Of a DNA stretch of 5,802 bases, positions 1-4,585 are shown one piece after another. Position 1 is the first letter of the stretch. Each line of letters begins with the position of its first letter. The DNA lies in the NCBI GenBank assembly GCA_022361135.1, contig JAKSBM010000868.1, forward strand, positions 1-5,802, in the 5' to 3' direction. The notes beneath the pieces were generated by a model. That model was not told where the DNA came from. It worked only from the letters and a program-made list of their open reading frames with translations, and searched no databases. This DNA is from Desulfobacterales bacterium. Its GTDB lineage: Bacteria > Desulfobacterota > Desulfobacteria > Desulfobacterales > Desulfobacteraceae. Made by a program: the position numbers and the translations under genes.

Positions 1-1069
1 CCCCCAGATTCCGGGAACCATGGAGACCCGTGGCCATGAACAGGGCGGAGTAGCCGTCGGATTTCAGGCTATCCAGGGTGATGTCCGTGCCGAACTCCAC
101 CCCGGTCTGGATGTCCACGCCCATCTTTTCAATGACGGCGATTTCCTTTTCCAATTCCGCCTTGGGCAACCGGTATTCGGGGATGCCCACGGCCATCATG
201 CCGCCCTTGACGGGCAGTTTTTCAAAAACCGTGACCCCGTAGCCCTTCTGGGCCAGATAATAGGCCGTGGTCAGACCCGCCGGGCCCGAGCCCACAATGG
301 CCACCTTCTCATCCCGTTTTTCCGGAATTTCCGGAATATAGGGATCAACATCCCCGTCCAGGTCCAACTCGGCCAGATACCGGTGCAGGTATTGGATGGC
401 CACGGGCTGGTCCGCATCCCCCCGTGTACAGACGGCCTCGCAGGGATGGTGGCAGACCCGGCCGCAGGAACCGGGAAAGGGATGTTCTTCCTTGAATAAT
501 TTCAACGCTTCGGCATGTTTGCCCTGGTTCATCAATGCAATGAAGCCCTGGATGGAGACATGGGCGGGGCAGGTTGCCTTACAGGGTGCCGTGGAGCGTT
601 TGGAGATGCCGTATGCCCCGGGGATGGCCTGTTCGTATTGTTTAAAAATCGCCTTCCTCGGTGCCAGCCCCATGTTGTGTTCACTGGGGGTTTCCACGGG
701 ACAAACCTTGGCGCATTCCCCGCAGGAGGTACATTTGGAAAGGTCTACATATCTGGGATTTTCCCTGATTTTCGCAGTGAAATTTCCCTGTTCCCCTTCC
801 AGATCCAATAATTCCGTATTGGTTAACAACTCAATGTTCAGATGCCGGCCGACCTCGACCAGTTTGGGTGAGATGACTCACATGGTACAGTCGTTGGTGG
901 GAAATGTCTTGTCCAGCCGGGCCATCATACCGCCGATGGCGTGGGATTTTTCAACCAGATAGACATAATATCCCGAGTTGGCCAGATCAATGGCGGACTG
1001 CATTCCTGCAATACCACCTCCCAGAACCATGACCGAACCCACAAGATCCGTGCTTACATTTTGCGTCAT
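1..1069 (-). CDS. HdrA-like selenoprotein fused to an NfnB/GltD-type module (partial, 5' part only)
   Basis: FAD/iron-sulfur electron-transfer subunit of the heterodisulfide reductase A family, expected in the cytoplasm, where HdrA proteins bifurcate electrons between ferredoxin, NAD(P)H or hydrogen donors and a disulfide. The sequence shows 356 codons with one in-frame TGA. Residues 12-47 hold a dinucleotide-binding GGGIAG motif and an EKSHAIGG segment. Residues 58-76 read [16 protein letters not shown], a CxxU version of the HdrA CxxC motif. Cys113, 116, 119 and 123 form a CxxCxxCxxxCP 4Fe-4S motif. Cys163/167 and Cys202/206/210/214 match the N-terminal iron-sulfur domain of GltD/NfnB, followed by a second FAD motif GSGPAG (260-265) and [16 protein letters not shown]. 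Such HdrA-NfnB fusions (HdrL-like) are known in Desulfobacterota and usually run well beyond 1000 residues, so most of the gene lies outside. The start is set by an AGGAGG box. The family call is firm; the partner subunits and true donor are not visible. Confidence 0.92.
845..862 (-). promoter_or_regulatory. Bacterial SECIS-like hairpin downstream of the UGA codon
   Basis: Fifteen bases after the UGA the mRNA can form a 6-bp stem, CUGGUC with GGCCGG (two G-U pairs), closing a six-base loop GAGGUC. The E. coli fdhF SECIS element presents a comparable short stem with an AGGUCU loop at a similar distance, recognised by SelB. The shared AGGUC in the loop and the position support a selenocysteine insertion element inside the coding region. 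The pairing was found by eye and not scored with a folding program. Confidence 0.7.
878..880 (-). other. Selenocysteine codon (UGA), residue 64 of the HdrA-like protein
   Basis: The in-frame TGA follows codons for N-D-C-T-M and precedes V-I-S-P-K-L-V-E-V. HdrA proteins normally have Cys here (C-x-x-C), and Sec-containing HdrA is an established selenoprotein family in methanococci and Desulfobacterota. The same frame stays open for 292 more codons with uninterrupted family motifs, which argues against a decayed gene. Standard gene callers would stop here and report a 63-residue fragment, or start the gene downstream. Confidence 0.9.
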
Positions 1070-1077
1070 TGTCTAAG

Positions 1078-1084
1078 CCCTCCT
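1078..1084 (-). promoter_or_regulatory. Ribosome binding site of the HdrA-like gene
   Basis: AGGAGGG ends eight bases before the ATG at 1067-1069. It is a near-perfect Shine-Dalgarno sequence at normal spacing and fixes the start of the selenoprotein gene. Confidence 0.85.
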
Positions 1085-1137
1085 AACCGTTGTTAACGCC
1101 GCGTTGGCGATAGGCGATTTCCTTCCACCTTCCTTTC

Positions 1138-1152
1138 GCTATTCCTTCGCCA
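1138..1152 (-). promoter_or_regulatory. Possible sigma-54-type promoter for the HdrA-like gene
   Basis: Directly after the terminator, the minus strand carries TGGC, then GG-N10-GC spacing, ending in TAGC. This resembles the -24/-12 consensus TGGCAC-N5-TTGC: the invariant GG and GC are present, with mismatches at other positions. It would leave a 5' leader of roughly 55 bases before the HdrA start. I see no convincing sigma-70 boxes in the 84 bp between terminator and ATG. The match is short and may be chance. Confidence 0.25.
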
Positions 1153-1153
1153 T

Positions 1154-1191
1154 AAAAAAAACCGATCATTGATTCGACATCAATGGATCGG
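1154..1191 (-). terminator. Strong rho-independent terminator upstream of the HdrA-like gene
   Basis: On the minus strand, CCGATCCATTGA and TCAATGATCGG pair as an 11-bp stem with one bulged G and a seven-base loop, followed at once by eight U. It points toward the HdrA-like gene and ends 84 bp before its ATG. It therefore either closes a small RNA transcribed from the region to its right or acts as an attenuator in a long HdrA leader. Confidence 0.88.
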
Positions 1192-1372
1192 CTTCTCCCA
1201 GCTTGGACCGGTGGAATCCAGCCCGGCGGGATCAGATATCAGGTGGGCAATCACAGGCTTCGGCGGCAGTCCGGTGTCCCCGGCAGCCCTGCCGCAATCC
1301 GGCCTTCCCCGCAACCTCACCCCATGGAACTTAAATGGCTGTGTTCCCTGGGGGCTGCGATGGAACTCCGAT
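1154..1372 (-). ncRNA. Candidate structured RNA (small RNA or regulatory leader), class not recognised
   Basis: The GC-rich stretch 1207-1372 can fold on the minus strand into one nested rod: 1368-1372 with 1207-1211, 1352-1357 with 1219-1224, 1345-1348 with 1228-1231, 1310-1316 with 1256-1262 (one mismatch-free 7-bp core including a G-U), and 1289-1295 with 1263-1269 (GCGGCAG/CTGCCGC). The terminator at 1154-1191 follows directly. An extended -10 box sits just before its 5' end, giving a predicted RNA of about 220 bases. Length and rod shape with a large internal bubble are compatible with a 6S-like RNA, but I do not recognise its conserved bases, nor those of known riboswitches. No credible protein frame with a ribosome binding site overlaps. 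Pairings were found by eye. Confidence 0.45.
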
Positions 1373-1378
1373 GGATTT

Positions 1379-1387
1379 GATATATCA
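1379..1387 (-). promoter_or_regulatory. Possible extended -10 promoter for the structured RNA
   Basis: TG-A-TATATC on the minus strand resembles an extended -10 element (TGn plus four of six TATAAT positions). The predicted start, about seven bases on, coincides with the first paired base of the rod fold near 1372. No matching -35 box is present at 16-18 bp. Confidence 0.3.
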
Positions 1388-1421
1388 GTGCACGTCAACG
1401 GCACGTCATCACGAAAAGCTA

Positions 1422-1603
1422 TGTGACACCTCTTTTATCCGAAATCAGCAGTATGGCGAATCAAATCGCATATCAACAAATTGTATGGCAGCCTGGTAAT
1501 GAAATTAGGTGGATGAGGACCCCTGAAAACAAAAAAAGCGCAACTCCCGCAATTCATGTTCATGGGGGCTCCGCTCATCAACAAGGTATTGCCAGGTGTC
1601 ACA
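1422..1603. repeat. 10-bp perfect inverted repeat flanking about 160 bp of unexplained sequence
   Basis: TGTGACACCT at 1422-1431 is mirrored exactly by AGGTGTCACA at 1594-1603. The interior has no convincing gene. The arms could be the base of a long RNA stem, two half-sites for a regulator, or the ends of a small degraded element; no target-site duplication is evident. Confidence 0.45.
1531..1575 (-). terminator. Weak terminator-like hairpin, possibly ending the ampG transcript
   Basis: AGCG and CGCU pair around an imperfect helix that includes CCC/GGG, followed by seven U on the minus strand. It lies about 105 bp after the ampG stop codon. The stem is broken by bulges, so termination here is uncertain. 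Confidence 0.25.
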
Positions 1604-1625
1604 CTAATTATCTTTCCCCACAACT

Positions 1626-1654
1626 GTAGTAGGAAAAAGGGTTTTCTTTGTCAA
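1626..1654 (-). promoter_or_regulatory. Possible sigma-70 promoter between ampG and the structured RNA/HdrA region
   Basis: A perfect TTGACA (1649-1654) is separated by 17 bp from TACTAC (1626-1631), a three-of-six -10 match. The sequence upstream is AT-rich, like an UP element. It would start a minus-strand transcript near 1619 running through the repeat and structured region toward the HdrA-like gene. Confidence 0.4.
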
Positions 1655-1678
1655 GACTTAATTTTATTAAGGAATTCC

Positions 1679-2980
1679 TTATTTTGACCTTTGTTCCAGG
1701 GATGCATCGTCTGCATTCCAGGGTGCAATTTTAAGGAGAAGGAAAATACCGGGCAGGGCCATGGCCGCACAAATGAGATAAAAGGCGATCCAACCCAATT
1801 GCTGGGCCATGAATCCGGTGACCGAAGCCGCCATGACACCGGGTACGGCCATGAGGCTTGTCAACAGGGCATATTGGGTGGCCGTGAATCGGGTGTGGGT
1901 CTGCAGGGCCATGTAGGTGGCATAGGCCGCCTGGCCCATGCCCGTGGCAAAAAATTCAAAGCCCACCACCGCCCCCAGGATGAATTGGCGATGGTCCAGC
2001 CAAAACCCCGAAGCATGGTCCGGAATCACCAGGCAGGCAAAAAGGCCGGTGGATAATGCCTGGAGGATACCAAAGACCCAGAGGGAACGGGCAATGCCCA
2101 ACCGAACCATGATACTCCCCCCCACCAGGGCGCCGCCAAAGAGACCGGTCATGCCGATGCCCTTGACAATGACAAAATACTCGGCTTTGGAAAATCCCAT
2201 TTTCAATACAAAGGGAATCATCATGGCCGAAGCCATATTGTCCCCCACCTTGTAAAAGAGAATGAACCAGAGCACGGTCCAGGCCCCCTTGCGCTGGAAA
2301 AACTCCACAAAGGGCTGGTAGACCGCCTCCCGCAGGCCCGGCAGATTCTCCGCATCCACTTGGGGTTCGGGGACACTGAGGCAGGTGAGAATGCCCACGC
2401 CCATGAACCCGGCCAGGATGAGATGGATCTGGGCCCAGGAAAGCTGCCAATCCGTGAGCAGGGAAATCCCCACGGAGACATACATGCCCAACCGCCAGGC
2501 ATTCATCCACACCGCCGTGCCAAAGCCCAGTTCACCGGGTTTCAAATATTCCCTGCGAAAGGCATCCAGGGCAATGTCCTGGCTGGCCCCAAAAAAATTA
2601 ATGGCCAGGGCAGTCAAAGCGATGGCCCAGAGGGAGCGGGCGGGATCAAACTGTCCCATGGCGGCAATGGCCAGGACCAGCCCCACCTGGGCCATGAAAA
2701 TCCATCCCCGGCGCCGGCCCAGGAAGCGGGGGGTGACCCCGTCCATGAGGGGGGACCAGATGAATTTCAGGGTATAGGGAATCCCCAGGGCGGAAAAAAG
2801 CCCAATGGTGGTGAGATCCACCTGGGATTCGGTCATCCAGAGTTTAAGCACGTCCCTGATGATGTAGTAGGGAAAGCCCGAGGAAAAGCCAAAGAAAAAC
2901 ATGGCCGCCATTTTCCAGGAAAGGATGGTGGCCAGAAATCCCTGGGGGGAATTGCCGGAGGATGGATCGGAAGATGCCAT
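1679..2980 (-). CDS. ampG: AmpG-family muropeptide permease (MFS)
   Basis: Inner-membrane major facilitator protein of the AmpG family, which imports anhydromuropeptides released from peptidoglycan for recycling, driven by the proton gradient. The 433 residues are mostly hydrophobic, with about 12 predicted membrane segments. Family hallmarks are GFSSGFPYYII (31-41), TTIGLFSALGIPYTLKFIWSPLMD (57-80), the MFS loop LGRRRGW (87-93), and GASQDIALDAFRRE (131-144). E. coli AmpG is longer (491 residues, 14 segments), so the C terminus here is the shorter form common in other bacteria. The start lies 30 bp after the stop of the MBL-fold gene on the same strand, with only a weak AGG upstream, so it is probably co-transcribed and perhaps translationally dependent. 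A second Met at residue 24 is a less likely start. Related MFS carriers such as acetyl-CoA transporter-like proteins are the main alternative. Confidence 0.88.
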   Translation of the reverse strand: MASSDPSSGNSPQGFLATILSWKMAAMFFFGFSSGFPYYIIRDVLKLWMTESQVDLTTIGLFSALGIPYTLKFIWSPLMDGVTPRFLGRRRGWIFMAQVGLVLAIAAMGQFDPARSLWAIALTALAINFFGASQDIALDAFRREYLKPGELGFGTAVWMNAWRLGMYVSVGISLLTDWQLSWAQIHLILAGFMGVGILTCLSVPEPQVDAENLPGLREAVYQPFVEFFQRKGAWTVLWFILFYKVGDNMASAMMIPFVLKMGFSKAEYFVIVKGIGMTGLFGGALVGGSIMVRLGIARSLWVFGILQALSTGLFACLVIPDHASGFWLDHRQFILGAVVGFEFFATGMGQAAYATYMALQTHTRFTATQYALLTSLMAVPGVMAASVTGFMAQQLGWIAFYLICAAMALPGIFLLLKIAPWNADDASLEQRSK

Positions 2981-3010
2981 GGGAATGCTGCCTGGAGAAT
3001 TTACAAACCG

Positions 3011-3850
3011 CTAAAGGTTAATTTCAAAATCGGCCGGGATGCCCGCACATTGGGTGCGGCAACCCAGGGTCGCCATCTGTTGATTGCATTGGTCCACGAT
3101 CTGATCCATTTCATCGTCCCTGCGATCCTGATTCAAATGGATCAAGCCCAAAAGTCCCACATCGGCCTTCCGGGCCAGGGCCATGACATCGGCCACAGAT
3201 GAATGTCCCCATCCGGTGCGCTCTTCGTATTCCCTGTGGGTGTATTCGGCATCGTGGAAAAGGATGTCTGCGCCCCGGGCAAAATCCACATAGGCATCGA
3301 ATCCCAAACTCTGGGGATGATCGAAGCCCAGTTCATTGTCCGTAAGGAAAACAAAGGTTTTTCCATTTTCCGTAAACCGATACCCCAGGGTATCCACGGA
3401 ATGGCTTGTGGGAATGGTTTCAATGGACAAGGATCCAATGGTGAAGGATTGATTCAATCCCTTGTCAAAATGGATATCGGCCTTGGTGTCCTTAAGTTGG
3501 ATGGGAAAAAAGGGCGGTTTCATCACCCGATCCAGAATGTCCCGGGTGGAGAGGCCCCCGATCATCCGGTCCTGGATCTTGATGGTGACATCGGAGTAAA
3601 ACAGGGGCTTAAAAAAGGCAATGCCCTGGATGTGATCCCAATGGGCATGGGTGAAAAGTAGGTGATATTCTTTTTCCCGTTGCTCCAAAAGGGAGTTGCC
3701 CAGCCGGCGAATCCCGGTACCGGCGTCCACAATGACGATGTCGCCGCTTTGGGCTCGGACTTCAATGCAGGTGGTATCCCCCCCGTAGGAAACATATTCT
3801 TTCCCCGATACAGATATGGAGCCCCGGGACCCCCAACATTTTATAAACAT
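3011..3850 (-). CDS. MBL-fold metallo-hydrolase
   Basis: A 279-residue cytoplasmic metallo-beta-lactamase-fold hydrolase (COG1235-like, related to PhnP and RNase Z types). The N terminus FIKCWGSRGSISVSG with YGGDTTCIEVR (22-32) and DAGTGIRRLG (42-51) marks a subfamily often annotated only as MBL-fold hydrolase. The metal site is visible as THAHWDH: His68, His70, Asp72, His73; other likely ligands are His150 (TSH), Asp171 (TDNE), His199-Asp200 and His238 or His216. Near residue 238 the sequence is IHLNQDRRDDEMD, whereas many relatives have HHDP in place of HLNQ. No signal peptide or extra regulatory domain is present. It is followed after 30 bp by ampG. The start has AGGAGG only three bases from the ATG, unusually close. 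The substrate is unknown; phosphodiesters or cyclic nucleotides are possible for this fold. The hydrolase fold is certain, the role is not. Confidence 0.85.
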   Translation of the reverse strand: MFIKCWGSRGSISVSGKEYVSYGGDTTCIEVRAQSGDIVIVDAGTGIRRLGNSLLEQREKEYHLLFTHAHWDHIQGIAFFKPLFYSDVTIKIQDRMIGGLSTRDILDRVMKPPFFPIQLKDTKADIHFDKGLNQSFTIGSLSIETIPTSHSVDTLGYRFTENGKTFVFLTDNELGFDHPQSLGFDAYVDFARGADILFHDAEYTHREYEERTGWGHSSVADVMALARKADVGLLGLIHLNQDRRDDEMDQIVDQCNQQMATLGCRTQCAGIPADFEINL

Positions 3851-3858
3851 GCGCCTCC
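3851..3858 (-). promoter_or_regulatory. Ribosome binding site of the MBL-fold gene, unusually close to the start
   Basis: AGGAGG on the minus strand is followed by only CGC before the ATG at 3848-3850. The spacing is shorter than usual, yet no better start lies downstream because the conserved GSRGS motif begins at residue 7. Confidence 0.6.
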
Positions 3859-3891
3859 TGTATCCAATGCCAGATCGTTGTTTTAGATAGG

Positions 3892-3897
3892 ATAATA
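3892..3897 (-). promoter_or_regulatory. Possible -10 box for the MBL-ampG unit
   Basis: TATTAT on the minus strand, about 42 bp before the MBL start codon, lies in AT-rich DNA and matches the -10 consensus at five of six positions. The -35 region is poor (CGATTC at 17 bp spacing), so an activator or another promoter may be used. Confidence 0.35.
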
Positions 3898-4081
3898 CCT
3901 TTTAAGAATCATATGAATCGAGTTAGAAATCAATATTTTTTTATCTGCTTTGACTAGAAAACCACATGGAAATTCCTTCCCCCGAACCCGGATATTCACC
4001 AAATGGATCTGCCCGGGCAGCAAGGCCCGGCATATGGGCCTGCAACCTGTTACTGCAAACGATTCTGGAACCTAACAGGGC

Positions 4082-4133
4082 CGGCAAATTCAATTTATCC
4101 CGGATAAATGACAACCGACAACGGCAAATTCAA
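4082..4133. repeat. 12-bp direct repeat, 40 bp apart
   Basis: CGGCAAATTCAA occurs at 4082-4093 and again at 4122-4133. A spacing of 40 bp is close to four helical turns, which would place two bound proteins on the same face; two copies alone do not prove an operator. Confidence 0.4.
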
Positions 4134-4216
4134 CCGGAGGATGGATTCATTTTCAAACCAATGTCTGAAAACCGCCTATGGTGATTCTCAAAATAAGGTT
4201 CCCATTGAATGGGCCC

Positions 4217-4241
4217 TTTTCCATTTGATTGGAAGGTTTTT
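4217..4241 (+). terminator. Weak terminator-like hairpin on the plus strand
   Basis: TTTTCCA pairs with TGGAAGG (7 bp, two G-U) around a six-base loop and is followed directly by five T. No gene lies upstream on this strand within the region, so it would only make sense if a small RNA starts between 3850 and 4217. Confidence 0.22.
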
Positions 4242-4271
4242 CTCCCCACCCGGCGATGACGGGGGGAGGAA
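4239..4271. repeat. Long imperfect hairpin (about 12 bp)
   Basis: TTTCTCCC pairs with GGGAGGAA and, past a two-base bulge, CCCG pairs with CGGG around a seven-base loop GCGATGA. No U-run follows on the plus strand and A residues follow on the minus strand, so it is not a terminator. It could be a REP-like dispersed element or part of an RNA. Confidence 0.4.
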
Positions 4272-4341
4272 GATTCCGCCATCACCTGATCCTCCGGGCG
4301 GGATTGGCAATTTCGACGGTCAACCCTGTTGGAAGGCGTTT

Positions 4342-4369
4342 AAACCATGGTGAAGATAGTCCATGGTTT
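4342..4369. promoter_or_regulatory. Perfect 9-bp inverted repeat, candidate operator
   Basis: AAACCATGG and CCATGGTTT face each other across 10 bp, about 125 bp before the -35 box of the acyl-CoA dehydrogenase gene. The symmetric arms could bind a dimeric regulator; fatty-acid oxidation genes are often under TetR-, GntR- or MarR-type control. It could equally form an RNA hairpin, though the nearest T-run is nine bases beyond the stem. Confidence 0.35.
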
Positions 4370-4492
4370 CGGAACATATTTTTGAGAACGGCGATAAGCC
4401 GCAAACCGCCCTGAAATTGCCGAACTAAATCCCCTTCACTTTATTTTTGTTAATTATTTTAAAACAAGTTCCACAATATCAAACTTTTCGAG

Positions 4493-4521
4493 TTGACAAG
4501 GCTTTTTTTTTCTCTTAGGAC
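4493..4521 (+). promoter_or_regulatory. Probable sigma-70 promoter of the acyl-CoA dehydrogenase gene
   Basis: A perfect TTGACA (4493-4498) lies 17 bp before TAGGAC (4516-4521), a three-of-six -10 match, with a T-tract in the spacer and AT-rich DNA upstream. It predicts a leader of about 57 bases before the ATG. Confidence 0.45.
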
Positions 4522-4572
4522 AATAAGTTAATGGAGTAAAAAGCAAGACGAAACACAACCCAATAACCCGAA

Positions 4573-4577
4573 AAGGA
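4573..4577 (+). promoter_or_regulatory. Ribosome binding site of the acyl-CoA dehydrogenase gene
   Basis: AAGGA ends eight bases before the ATG at 4586-4588, normal spacing, and decides the start of a gene whose stop codon lies outside the window. Confidence 0.75.
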
Positions 4578-4585
4578 CGGCATAT

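Larger units (their letters stand above)
3851..4585. other. Divergent intergenic region, 735 bp, no convincing gene
   Basis: It separates the minus-strand MBL-ampG unit from the plus-strand acyl-CoA dehydrogenase. Frames of 60-80 codons exist (for example 4108-4353) but lack ribosome binding sites and family resemblance. Beside the listed promoters and hairpins it holds the 12-bp palindrome CTGCCCGGGCAG at 4009-4020, CCCATT-G-AATGGG at 4201-4213, and a 12-bp direct repeat. Its length and inverted repeats suggest regulatory sites or a small RNA rather than coding DNA. Confidence 0.6.

Noticed and set aside
20..962. Open frames on the plus strand opposite the HdrA-like gene
   Set aside because: Both are antisense to strongly conserved HdrA/NfnB motifs and show no recognisable domains.
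878..1069. Stand-alone 63-residue protein with a FAD-binding motif
   Set aside because: It is the N terminus of the HdrA-like selenoprotein; the homologous frame continues unbroken after the TGA, which has a SECIS-like hairpin behind it.
1207..1372. Cobalamin or FMN riboswitch
   Set aside because: Fragments such as GCCTGTGAT and GGGAGAAG recall parts of these aptamers, but the remaining conserved boxes and their order are absent.
1180..1404. 74-codon frame on the minus strand within the structured RNA region
   Set aside because: No ribosome binding site, no hydrophobic or family pattern, and it overlaps the rod fold and terminator.
1668..1681. 14-bp palindrome TAAGGAATTCCTTA overlapping the ampG stop codon as a terminator
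   Set aside because: A loopless AT-rich palindrome followed by A residues rather than U on the transcribed strand cannot be a standard terminator.
2360..3202. 280-codon open frame on the plus strand
   Set aside because: Antisense to ampG and the end of the MBL gene; glycine-, proline- and histidine-rich composition typical of a shadow frame in GC-rich coding DNA.
4108..4353. 81-codon frame in the divergent intergenic region
   Set aside because: No ribosome binding site, no recognisable domain, and it contains several inverted repeats better explained as regulatory or RNA structure.
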